Positions 7,165 to 14,501 of a stretch of DNA of 26,877 bases are shown here, piece by piece. How positions within the stretch are numbered: the stretch's first letter is position 1; the number at the start of each line of letters is the position of its first letter. A program made the translations under genes and the position numbers. The notes beneath the pieces were generated by a model that was not told the origin of the DNA, did no database searches, and saw only the letters and a program-made list of their open reading frames with translations. This stretch comes from JAEUNX01 sp034004685. Lineage in GTDB: Bacteria > Pseudomonadota > Gammaproteobacteria > Burkholderiales > Rhodocyclaceae. The DNA is taken from contig JAVEWG010000047.1 of NCBI GenBank assembly GCA_034004685.1, forward strand, positions 1-26,877, read 5' to 3'.

Positions 7165-7986
7165 TCAGGAATAGGTGGCGAGGATCACGCTGGAAGACTT
7201 GAACACCGCGCAGGCCTCAACCCCCGGGGCCAGGGCCAGGCTCTCGCAGCTGCCCCGGGTAACCACGGCAGTCACCGAACGGCCGTTGGGCAATTCGATG
7301 CTCACTTCGTCGTTCACCGAACCTTCATGGATGGCGGCCACACGGCCCCACAACTGGTTGCGGGCGGTGAGGCGCAACTGGCGGTCGGTGGAAATCAGCA
7401 CCGAGGAAGATTTCACGAAGGCGAAAACCTCGCTGCCGATGGCCAGGTGCAGGTTCTCGGCGCTGGCCTTGGTGATGACGGCCACGATCTCGGTGGCGGG
7501 GTCCAGGGCCAAGCGGACCTCGTAATCCACCCGGCCGTCCCTAAGGCCGGTGATGACGCCGGCGAACTGGTTGCGGGCACTGGTTTTCATGGACATCCGA
7601 TGGATGAGTTGACGGAACTGGTGGACGTCCGCCGGGCCCTCCTGGTCGAGCCGGCTGGCGACCCGGTCCAGGGCGGCCTGGTATTCCTCCTCCAGGGCGC
7701 GGTACATGGCCACCACCCGCCGGCCATAGTCGGTGAGCAAGGTGCCCCCGCCCTGCCGCCCGCCGGTGCTGCGCACCACCAGGGGATGGGGGGAGAGGTT
7801 GTTCATGGCGTCGATGGCATCCCAGGCCGCCTTATAGGACAGGGGTACCGCCCGGGCTGCCTGGTTGATGGAGCCCTTTCGCTCGATCTCTTCGAGCAGG
7901 CGGATGCGGGTATCCCCCAGGGAAACCCCCAACCCCGTTTCCAGGGACAGCCTGCCCAGATAGCGTTGCCCGGCTTTGTCGTCCAT
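7165..7986 (-). CDS. modE: Molybdate-responsive transcriptional regulator ModE
   Basis: Cytoplasmic DNA-binding sensor that represses molybdate uptake genes when molybdate is bound; 273 residues. The N-terminal LysR-like winged helix includes RKGSINQAARAVPLSYKAAW (about 37-55) and the wing STGGRQGGGTLLTDYG (73-88). Two Mop/TOBE domains follow, each opening with the molybdate-binding signature SARNQ or TARNQ (about 136-200 and 207-271) and ending VKSSSVLI or FKSSSVIL. The frame is open to 8118, but the ATG at 7986 gives the normal N-terminus and has AGGAA seven bases upstream. One of the two predicted operators (7998-8017) overlaps this ribosome site, so autoregulation of the whole operon is likely. 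Confidence 0.94.
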   Translation of the reverse strand: MDDKAGQRYLGRLSLETGLGVSLGDTRIRLLEEIERKGSINQAARAVPLSYKAAWDAIDAMNNLSPHPLVVRSTGGRQGGGTLLTDYGRRVVAMYRALEEEYQAALDRVASRLDQEGPADVHQFRQLIHRMSMKTSARNQFAGVITGLRDGRVDYEVRLALDPATEIVAVITKASAENLHLAIGSEVFAFVKSSSVLISTDRQLRLTARNQLWGRVAAIHEGSVNDEVSIELPNGRSVTAVVTRGSCESLALAPGVEACAVFKSSSVILATYS

Positions 7987-7997
7987 GATCCGTTTCC

Positions 7998-8017
7998 TAT
8001 GTACCGTTCGATACAAC
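7998..8017 (-). promoter_or_regulatory. Predicted ModE operator at the start of modE
   Basis: On the minus strand the site reads GTTGTAT-N8-ACATA, immediately upstream of and overlapping the modE ribosome-binding region. It shares sequence and spacing with the second site at 8139-8160. GTTRTRT-like half-sites in a dyad resemble the known ModE box (CGTTATAT inverted repeats). Here one half-site is incomplete (CCTATGT on the plus strand). Confidence 0.6.
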
Positions 8018-8138
8018 GCAAATTGCGTGCCGCCGCAACCCGCCCTTCCCAACGCCCTGGGATTTCGCTGTGGTTGCAGGTATATCAAGCCCTTACCTAT
8101 CCTGCCCTGCAGCAGCACCCCTCGATCCCTCAGGATGC

Positions 8139-8160
8139 GTTATGTCACAAATAATACAAC
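8139..8160 (+). promoter_or_regulatory. Predicted ModE operator upstream of modG
   Basis: GTTATGT-N8-ATACAAC, a 22-base imperfect dyad with half-sites GTTATGT and GTTGTAT, centred about 50 bases before the modG start. It is preceded by a C that completes CGTTATGT, close to the classical ModE half-site CGTTATAT. Position and similarity to the modE-proximal copy support regulation of both divergent units by ModE. Confidence 0.65.
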
Positions 8161-8200
8161 CCTGTAGGATTTCAGCCACCCGAACCCTCAAGAGCGCCCC

Positions 8201-8632
8201 ATGAAAGTCAGTGCCCGCAACGTCTTTAACGGAACCGTCAGCGCCTATCGGCCCGGCGGCGTCAACGCCGAGGTAGAGGTGGATATCGGCGGCGGAGACA
8301 AGCTGGTGGCCATCATCACCCTGGAAAGCGCCCAGGACCTGGGGATTGCCCCGGGTAAGGCGGTGGTGGCCCTGGTGAAGGCCCCCTGGGTGATGGTCCT
8401 CACCGACCCGGGGAGCGTGAAGCTCTCCGCCCGCAATCAGCTGGCGGGAAAAGTCAGTTCGGTCGCCCCAGGCGCCGTCAATAGCGAGGTGGTGATCGAT
8501 CTGCCCGGCGGCACCCGGGTGGCGGCAGTGGTCACCCGGGAGGCGGTGGCCGAACTGGGGCTGGTGCCGGGGGCCGCGGCCTCAGCCCTGATCAAGGCCT
8601 CCCATGTGGTGCTGGGCGTACCCGCAGACTGA
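8201..8632 (+). CDS. modG: Di-Mop molybdate-binding protein (molbindin, ModG-like)
   Basis: A 143-residue cytoplasmic protein made only of two Mop domains (about 2-67 and 74-139), the architecture and length of Azotobacter ModG, which stores or buffers molybdate in the cell. Each repeat starts with the signature VSARN or LSARNQ, continues with a VNAEVEVDI or VNSEVVIDL strand and closes with ALVKAPWVMV or ALIKASHVVL. It is divergent from modE across 214 bases holding two predicted ModE sites, so it is probably controlled with the transporter. The ATG at 8201 has a weak AAGAG upstream. The two repeats are clearly diverged, so an old duplication is more likely than a recent one. Confidence 0.9.
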   Translation: MKVSARNVFNGTVSAYRPGGVNAEVEVDIGGGDKLVAIITLESAQDLGIAPGKAVVALVKAPWVMVLTDPGSVKLSARNQLAGKVSSVAPGAVNSEVVIDLPGGTRVAAVVTREAVAELGLVPGAAASALIKASHVVLGVPAD

Positions 8633-8640
8633 ACCGCGGG

Positions 8641-11600
8641 TCAGCAGGTCAGGGTTTCCTTGGCCTTTGCCCCGCCCAGCTCCTGCAGGCCTTCAACCAG
8701 CTGGTCCCGCAAGGCGCTCAGCTCCCCCATGCGGACGCGGGCTTCCCCATGGCGGCCAGCCAGACATAGGGCCACCAGGGCCTGGCCCAACTCATGGATC
8801 CGCTTGTGAAGGCGGGTGACTTCGACGAATCGGGGTGCGGCGCCAAAACGGGCCATCCCCTCCTGATAGTGCCAGCGGCCATAGCGGCACTGGTATTCAT
8901 CAAGCACCGGGGGGGCGTCCCGCCCGCCCTCAATGAACAAGGCCAGGTCATGGACCCAGTGCTGGTGCTCCACCTCGGCAAAGATCAGGGGCAGATCCCA
9001 GCGAGCACGGCCAATGTGCTGCCACTGTTGCCACGCGCCCCAGGGCTTCCAGGTGGCCAGCCAGCCCGGTAGCTCGGAGGCCGGCATGGGGCGGGCAATG
9101 CCATAGCCCTGGGCCAGCTCGCAGCCCAGCCGCAACAGCATCTCGCCATGGGCCATCGTCTCGACCCCTTCGGCGATGACGGTACGGCGGAAGGCTGCGG
9201 CCAGGCCGATCACCCCCTCCACGATGGCCAGCTCCTGGGGGTCGTCCAGCATACCCCGCACGAAACTTTGATCGATCTTCAACACATCGGCAGGCAGCCG
9301 CTTGAGGTAGGTGAGGGAGGAGTACCCCGTTCCGAAGTCGTCCAATGCCACGCTGATCCCGACCCCCCGGCAGGCTGCCAGCACCTCGGTCACGTGGTGC
9401 ATGTCTTCCAGGGCGCTGGTTTCCAGCACCTCCAGCTCCAGGCTGCAGGGCCCGGCGCCACAGTAGGCGGCCACCTTGGCCTGCAGATTGGAAACGAAAT
9501 CCGCCTGTTGCAGCTGGTAGGCGCTGATATTGACGCTCACCGGAATATTCAGACCCTCGGTCTGCCAGCGGGCCATCTGGACCATGGCAGAACCAAGAAC
9601 CCAATTGCCGATTTCCAGCTCCAGGGCGTGGCCTTCGATCATGGGCAGGAAGGCCGCCGGGGGCAGGAGCCCGCGCTCCGGATGGAGCCAGCGAATCAGG
9701 GCCTCCACGCCCATGAGCTGACCGGTCCGCATATTCACTTTAGGTTGGTAATACAAGACCAGCTCGTCTTGCTCCACCGCCAGCCCGATACGCTCCAGGC
9801 TTTCCCGCCGGGTCTTGACCGCCGCATCCTGCACCACATCGAAGAGGTGATAGCGGTTCTTGCCGGCCTGCTTGGCCACGTACATGGCCTGATCCGCGTG
9901 ACGCAGCAGCTGGTCGGCGTCGCCCCCGTCTTCCGGGTAGAGCGTCACCCCCATGCTGGCGGAGACTTCCAACGCGCAACCCCCGGCGTGCACCGGCGTG
10001 GCTGCGGCCTTGAGGAGCCGCGACAGCACCGGCTCGCAATCCGAAGCCTCCCCCAGATCCACCAGTACCGCCACGAATTCATCCCCGCCCATGCGGGCCA
10101 GGGTGTCGCCGTCCCGCAGGGCGTCTTTCATCCGATGGGCCAATGCCACCAGCAGCTCATCGCCCACATCGTGGCCATATTGGTCGTTCACGGCCTTGAA
10201 GCCATCCAGGTCCAGATAGGCCACCGCCACGGATTTGCCCCGCCGCTGGCATTGGGCCAAGGCCTGTCCCAGGCGATCGGCCAGCAGCACCCGGTTGGGA
10301 AGATTGGTCAAGGCATCAAAGTGGGCAATGTGCTCCAGCTCGGCCTCATGGGCCTTGATGGGCGTGATGTCGGTGAACAGGGCCACGAAATTGAAAATGT
10401 CACCCGTTTCATCCTTCACCGCGCTGATGGTGAGCAGTTCCGGAAACACTTCACCGCTCTTCCGGCGGTTCCAGATTTCACCCGTCCAATGGCCCTTTTC
10501 AAGCAGTTGCCGCCACATGCCTGCGTAGAATTCCGGCGGCTGACGACCTGACTGGAGGATGCGCGGATTGGCCCCGACCAGCTCCTCCCGCTGGTAGCCA
10601 GTCGTACGGCAAAAGGCGTCATTGACGTCGAGGATGGTCCCTGCCCCATCGGTGATGGCGATGCCCTCCCGGGCGTGGGCGAACACGCTGGCGGCCAGCT
10701 TGAGCTTTTCTTCCGCCCGCTTGCTTTCGGTCAGGTCGGCGTGGGCGCCGGCCATGCGGTAGGGCACCCCCTGGTCATCCCACAGGGCTTCCCCCCGGGC
10801 GAGGATCCAGCGCCAGGAGCCATCCTTGTGACCCATGCGGAATTCCGGGGCATAGACCGGCAAGCGGCCCGCCAGGTAATCGTCCACGGCCTGGAAAACC
10901 CGCGCCTTGTCCTCCGGGTGGAGGTTGTCCTCGAAGGAGGCAAAGACATTGGGCAGCTCGTCATCTGCGTAACCGAGGATTTCCTTCCAGCGGGGCGAAA
11001 AGTAGACCGAATTGTCCCGCAGGTCCCAATCCCACAGCCCTTCGTTGGTTCCCTGGAAGGCCAGCCGCAGGCGATCCTCCGAACGGGCCAGGCTGGCCTG
11101 GGTTTCCCGCAGACCAACGGCCATGCGCACGAAGGATTCCTGGACCCGTCGCAACTCCGGGCTGCCATGGAGCTCCAGCTGGATGTCCAGCTGCCCCGCC
11201 GCGATTGCATCAGCCCCGGCCCGCAGTTGCTTCAGGGGCCGCAGGCCCAGGCGCAGCACCAGCCAGATGCCGATGAAGTCCAGGGCGAGAGCCAAGGCCA
11301 GCACCGCCATGCGGCGGCTCAGATGCCGCCAGGCCCGGTCGGCCAGACCTTGGGGCGTCAAGGTGATCCGCAGTTCACCGTAAGTTCGACCGCCCACCAC
11401 GATGGGGGTGCTGCCGGAGATGTCCTCCAGACCATAGAGGGCCAGAAACCAGTTCGGGACCGACGCCGGAAGCGGGCTACCCTGGCTTCGCAGGTTGATC
11501 CCCCCCTCATCCCGGAACTCCACGGCCGCCACCAGGGGCCGGGTCACATAGGCGGCCAGGGTATGCTGGAGGGCCGCCAGGTCGCCCACCACGGCCATCT

Positions 11601-11793
11601 CGGCGAGGGTCGGTGGCAACGTATCGAGCTCCTGCTCCAGCTCGGCGCGCAGGTCACTGCGTATTTCCGCCGCCTCCTGATTGGCTGAAACCCAAACCAT
11701 GGCCACGCCGGAAACCACCAGGGCCACGGAAGCCGTGACCATGAGCTGACCGATTAAGGAGAGGCGGCCCCACAGCAGGCGTAGCCAAGCCAT
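8641..11793 (-). CDS. Membrane sensor with HAMP, two PAS, GGDEF, EAL and C-terminal zinc-binding CZB-like domains
   Basis: A 1050-residue inner-membrane c-di-GMP enzyme. Layout: membrane segment about 13-35; periplasmic sensor about 36-160; membrane segment about 161-182; HAMP to about 235; PAS 1 about 240-360; PAS 2 about 365-485; GGDEF about 487-650; EAL about 665-910; C-terminal domain 930-1040. The diguanylate cyclase site GGDEF (569-573) and its inhibitory RxxD (R560-D563) are intact. The phosphodiesterase site is also intact, with EAL (697-699), DDFGTG (818-823), LKID and EGVET. The tail has H943xxW946, C969 with W974, and H996xxxH1000, the spacing of the chemoreceptor zinc-binding domain. 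It follows the PhnD-like binding-protein gene by three bases, so the periplasmic partner may feed its sensor region. Both catalytic domains look functional; net direction cannot be told. Confidence 0.93.
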   Translation of the reverse strand: MAWLRLLWGRLSLIGQLMVTASVALVVSGVAMVWVSANQEAAEIRSDLRAELEQELDTLPPTLAEMAVVGDLAALQHTLAAYVTRPLVAAVEFRDEGGINLRSQGSPLPASVPNWFLALYGLEDISGSTPIVVGGRTYGELRITLTPQGLADRAWRHLSRRMAVLALALALDFIGIWLVLRLGLRPLKQLRAGADAIAAGQLDIQLELHGSPELRRVQESFVRMAVGLRETQASLARSEDRLRLAFQGTNEGLWDWDLRDNSVYFSPRWKEILGYADDELPNVFASFEDNLHPEDKARVFQAVDDYLAGRLPVYAPEFRMGHKDGSWRWILARGEALWDDQGVPYRMAGAHADLTESKRAEEKLKLAASVFAHAREGIAITDGAGTILDVNDAFCRTTGYQREELVGANPRILQSGRQPPEFYAGMWRQLLEKGHWTGEIWNRRKSGEVFPELLTISAVKDETGDIFNFVALFTDITPIKAHEAELEHIAHFDALTNLPNRVLLADRLGQALAQCQRRGKSVAVAYLDLDGFKAVNDQYGHDVGDELLVALAHRMKDALRDGDTLARMGGDEFVAVLVDLGEASDCEPVLSRLLKAAATPVHAGGCALEVSASMGVTLYPEDGGDADQLLRHADQAMYVAKQAGKNRYHLFDVVQDAAVKTRRESLERIGLAVEQDELVLYYQPKVNMRTGQLMGVEALIRWLHPERGLLPPAAFLPMIEGHALELEIGNWVLGSAMVQMARWQTEGLNIPVSVNISAYQLQQADFVSNLQAKVAAYCGAGPCSLELEVLETSALEDMHHVTEVLAACRGVGISVALDDFGTGYSSLTYLKRLPADVLKIDQSFVRGMLDDPQELAIVEGVIGLAAAFRRTVIAEGVETMAHGEMLLRLGCELAQGYGIARPMPASELPGWLATWKPWGAWQQWQHIGRARWDLPLIFAEVEHQHWVHDLALFIEGGRDAPPVLDEYQCRYGRWHYQEGMARFGAAPRFVEVTRLHKRIHELGQALVALCLAGRHGEARVRMGELSALRDQLVEGLQELGGAKAKETLTC

Positions 11794-11796
11794 GAC

Positions 11797-12633
11797 TTAC
11801 CTGATGTCCTTGACCAGGGTGCGCTTGTAAAAAACGAAATAATTTTCGTAGTCCTGGGGCCCCGCGCCACGAAAACCGTAGGGCGGCTGCTGACCGATCA
11901 CGGCGGCGCTGGCCGCCAGAATCCGCCGGCCTTCGGCGTCCTGATCCATGGCATCCAGGGCCACCGTCACCGCATGGACCACCCCTTGGGGTACCCGGGG
12001 GTGCGCAGCAATGGGCAGATTCAGAAACGGTTCCGATTCCCACAACACCCGGTAGCGAAGGTGCTCCCGTTGGGCAAAGGCTTTCATCACCTGGCTATTG
12101 ACCCCGGCCGCCGCCACTCGCCGGGCCTTGAGCTGCCCCATGATGCCCTCCTGATTGCCACCGAATACCGGCGTGACGGCGATACCCTGGCGCAGCAGAT
12201 GATCCATGGGTACGGCGTAGCCGACAAAGGCCGCTTGGGAAGGAAAGCCCACCTCCCGGCCCGCCAGCTCCTTCAGATTCTTGATCGGCGTGTCTTCCAG
12301 GGTGACGATCTGCCCGGTGATGGCCTCTTCCAGGGGACGCAGGATGACCTGGTAATTGGCCTGGGCCATCTTCGGCTGAAAAATGGTGTTGGTATAGACA
12401 AAGTCGTAGTGCCCGTCCTCCGTCGCTTCATTGAACTCCGGGGCGGCGCGCCCGACCTTCAACGAAAGGGAAACGCCGCTACGGCGCTCCACGTAACCCA
12501 GGATCGGGTTCCAGTATTCGGCGGTAAGCACCGCGCTGCGCTGGGGCAGCACGCCGAAGGAGTAGGTTTCCGCCGGATGGGCGGGCAAGCTGACCCACAA
12601 CAGAAGCGCAAGCAGGGCGAGGATGGCTGGCAT
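11797..12633 (-). CDS. PhnD-like (phosphate/phosphite/phosphonate type) periplasmic substrate-binding protein
   Basis: A periplasmic binding protein of about 278 residues. From the ATG at 12633 it opens with a hydrophobic signal (MPAILALLALLLWVSLPAHPA) cleaved near AHPA-ET. Family segments are YSFGVLPQRSAVLTAEYWNPI, DFVYTNTIFQ, GREVGFPSQAAFVGY and the late FRGAGPQDYENYFVFYKR. The frame is open to a GTG at 12729, which would supply a basic RRKAGRASKFF stretch before the core; neither start has a convincing ribosome site, so the N-terminus is uncertain. No ABC permease or ATPase gene is adjacent. The only partner is the GGDEF-EAL gene three bases downstream, so a sensory rather than transport role is likely. 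Confidence 0.82.
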   Translation of the reverse strand: MPAILALLALLLWVSLPAHPAETYSFGVLPQRSAVLTAEYWNPILGYVERRSGVSLSLKVGRAAPEFNEATEDGHYDFVYTNTIFQPKMAQANYQVILRPLEEAITGQIVTLEDTPIKNLKELAGREVGFPSQAAFVGYAVPMDHLLRQGIAVTPVFGGNQEGIMGQLKARRVAAAGVNSQVMKAFAQREHLRYRVLWESEPFLNLPIAAHPRVPQGVVHAVTVALDAMDQDAEGRRILAASAAVIGQQPPYGFRGAGPQDYENYFVFYKRTLVKDIR

Positions 12634-12740
12634 GAAAAATTTGCTCGCCCGGCCGGCTTTGCGTCGAGCGCCCGCCGGGAAGCCGGCGACTCCAACACCA
12701 ACCCAGACAGAAAATGGCGGCGAGCCCACTATATTAATCC

Positions 12741-12755
12741 GGTGAATATATCACC
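12741..12755. promoter_or_regulatory. Operator-like palindrome upstream of the binding-protein/GGDEF-EAL operon
   Basis: GGTGA-ATATA-TCACC is a perfect 5-base dyad. On the minus strand it lies just upstream of TAATAT (12731-12736), a plausible -10 element about 100 bases before the ATG at 12633. No good -35 is apparent, so an activator or a repressor could bind here. Confidence 0.4.
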
Positions 12756-13088
12756 TTGGTAATAGAGACCATGCCGCTTTTGTCACGCCGTCGCACCCCA
12801 GCCCTGCTCCAGGAGAAAGCCGCGTCTCAATCCTGTCCGGGCCGGCGCGGCCACGGAGCCGGGGGTGCATTCGCTGCAACGGGGGGCACCGTGAATGGGG
12901 GGAACATGCCCCAGTGGTGGGTTTCCGGAATGTCGGCGGGCTGAAGCCCAGCCGTCCGCGCTCTACGGGTTGGACCGGAGGCGGCGTAGGGCCGGTTTCA
13001 ACCGGCCGGGGGTGCCGTCACCGCGGGTTGGCGGGCTGAAGCCCGCCCTACGTAGGCCCTTGCGGGAGAGGTTCAAGCTGATGCGGCC
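12756..13088. repeat. Gene-free stretch with REP-like intergenic repeats
   Basis: No credible gene is seen in this 333-base stretch; a 62-codon plus-strand frame at 12756-12944 has no recognisable protein. Three copies of a short family lie in it. GGCGGGCTGAAGCCC is at 12935-12949; the related TGGCGGGCTGAAGCCCGCC, running into CTACG, is at 13029-13052; and CGTAGGGCCGGTTTCAACC, running on to GGCC at 13007, starts at 12985 in the opposite sense. Each contains a GGGC-TGAA-GCCC or GGCCGGTT-TC-AACCGGCC hairpin core, the look of REP/BIME elements. They lie just downstream of the degenerate HD-GYP gene, where such elements can stabilise 3' ends. Confidence 0.7.
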
Positions 13089-14225
13089 TTACTGGAGATA
13101 GCCCCACAGCTGGCGCCAGTCGGTCACCGTCAGGCGGGACTGGGCGTCGTGGGCATAGCCCAGAATGCGGCCTTCCCGGGGGCTGATGGGACGGGGCCGG
13201 GGGCTGGCCAGGGGGCGCCCCTGGGGTCCGGTCAAGGCCAGCACCTCCCGGGGAGCCATGCCAGCCGAGGGGGAGCGGCGGCTCACCACCGCCACCTCGC
13301 CCTGGGCCAGGCGAACCAGGGTGCCCGGAGGAAAGGCGCCCAGCCGGCCCATCAGCATCCGGGCCAGGGTCTGATCCACCCGGCCCAGGTCGGGGCCAAA
13401 GACATGCTGGGTCAGGCGCGGCAGATCCCGGGTCTGGTGGAGGATCCAGTGCTGAGGATTGCGTCGGCGCCGCCCCGCCAGGCGGGCGGCCAGGATGTCC
13501 GCCACCCGCAGGATGCGTCCCCCCAGGCTGATCCCGGTCCGCGCCAGACCCTGGGGATAGCCGCTGCCATCCACGTTCTCATGGGAATTGAGCACTGCCT
13601 CCCGCCAGGCCGGGGGGATTCCTTCCCCATCCGCCAGCAGTTCGGCAGCCCTTTCCGGGTGGCCTTGCAGCCGGGCCCGGGTTTCATAATCCGGACGCCC
13701 ACCAAGGGCGGCCATGGCGTCGTGCAACGCCATGCTCCCCAGATTCATGGTCAGGGCCGCCCCCACCACCGCTAGCAGATCCTCCCGCCCCATGCCGTTG
13801 GCCGTGCCCATCTCGGCAGCAAAGAGGGCGGCCCGTACCACCTGGACCACGCTGGGCCGGTCCTGCCCCGCCAGCCGGGCATAGCCAATGCAGGCATCCG
13901 CATCAGTCTCCCATAGGCTCAAGACCGCCTCGGCCAGGGGGACGAAGCCCCCCACCAGATCAGACGCCCCCTCCTCCACCCGCTGGACCAGAGCCGCGAG
14001 GCGACTGGTCACCCCATCCAGACCCGCCAGAGGATTGATGGGAGAGATCCGGTTGGCGTGGCGGGCCGGGCAGAACAAGGGGCGGCTGCCACTGCCCGCA
14101 GAAGGCCGGAGGGTGGCGCCGGCCCGCAGCAGCAGGGTACCCCGGGCATCGAAGAAATCGCAGGGGGACGGCCCCCCCAGGAGATGGGAAGGGAGGGTAA
14201 CGGGACGCAGAACGGTGTCGAGCAT
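13089..14225 (-). CDS. Degenerate HD-GYP domain protein
   Basis: A 378-residue cytoplasmic protein related to HD-GYP c-di-GMP phosphodiesterases. The central region (about 125-260) keeps the downstream part of the fold: a HPERAAELL helix with H189, HENVDGSGYPQGL (215-227, containing the GYP motif) and GGRILRVADILAARL. Where the metal-binding HD pair is expected, the sequence reads TMNLGSMALHD, so Met160-Asn161 replace His-Asp. The second His pair is reduced to SH at 214-215. Loss of these ligands argues against normal hydrolysis; a c-di-GMP-binding or protein-interaction role is more likely. The N-terminal 120 residues match no domain I know. The ATG at 14225 has only a weak ribosome site. 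It is a single gene between a 276-base spacer and the REP-like region. Confidence 0.8.
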   Translation of the reverse strand: MLDTVLRPVTLPSHLLGGPSPCDFFDARGTLLLRAGATLRPSAGSGSRPLFCPARHANRISPINPLAGLDGVTSRLAALVQRVEEGASDLVGGFVPLAEAVLSLWETDADACIGYARLAGQDRPSVVQVVRAALFAAEMGTANGMGREDLLAVVGAALTMNLGSMALHDAMAALGGRPDYETRARLQGHPERAAELLADGEGIPPAWREAVLNSHENVDGSGYPQGLARTGISLGGRILRVADILAARLAGRRRRNPQHWILHQTRDLPRLTQHVFGPDLGRVDQTLARMLMGRLGAFPPGTLVRLAQGEVAVVSRRSPSAGMAPREVLALTGPQGRPLASPRPRPISPREGRILGYAHDAQSRLTVTDWRQLWGYLQ

Positions 14226-14433
14226 GGCCGAGCTTTCAGGTGACGGGTCGAGATACCGATCAAGCCTTCAGCCAGTTCCGTGCCAAGCCGCTGCAGATCG
14301 GATTTCCCGCACAAACGCCTGGCAGCTGCGGACCTGGCGGCAGGAATTTCCGGTGGCCAAGCCCCCAGGCGGCAAAGTGCGACCGTTGCCGACGGTGGGA
14401 AGGCGCGCAGGCCCATGCCGCGGGCCCTCAGTC

Positions 14434-14461
14434 AGAGAAAACCCCACCTGCTGGCGGGGTT
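14434..14461 (-). terminator. Rho-independent terminator downstream of prpE
   Basis: On the minus strand the RNA reads AACCCCGCC-AGCA-GGUGGGGUU, nine base pairs with one G-U, followed by UUCUCU. It lies 40 bases after the prpE stop and would end the acuI-REC-prpE transcript before the HD-GYP gene. Stem arms are 14440-14448 and 14453-14461. Confidence 0.75.
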
Positions 14462-14501
14462 CGGGAGAGACCAGGGGCCGGCCAGGACCGGCGGGCAGCG
14501 C

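Noticed and set aside
7987..8200. Molybdenum-cofactor riboswitch
   Set aside because: I could not find a conserved multi-stem aptamer; the two dyads fit a protein operator better.
9148..10551. Plus-strand open frame opposite the GGDEF-EAL gene
   Set aside because: Antisense shadow with no protein-like motifs.
12756..12944. Small plus-strand gene
   Set aside because: No ribosome site, no family resemblance, and it runs into the REP-like repeats.
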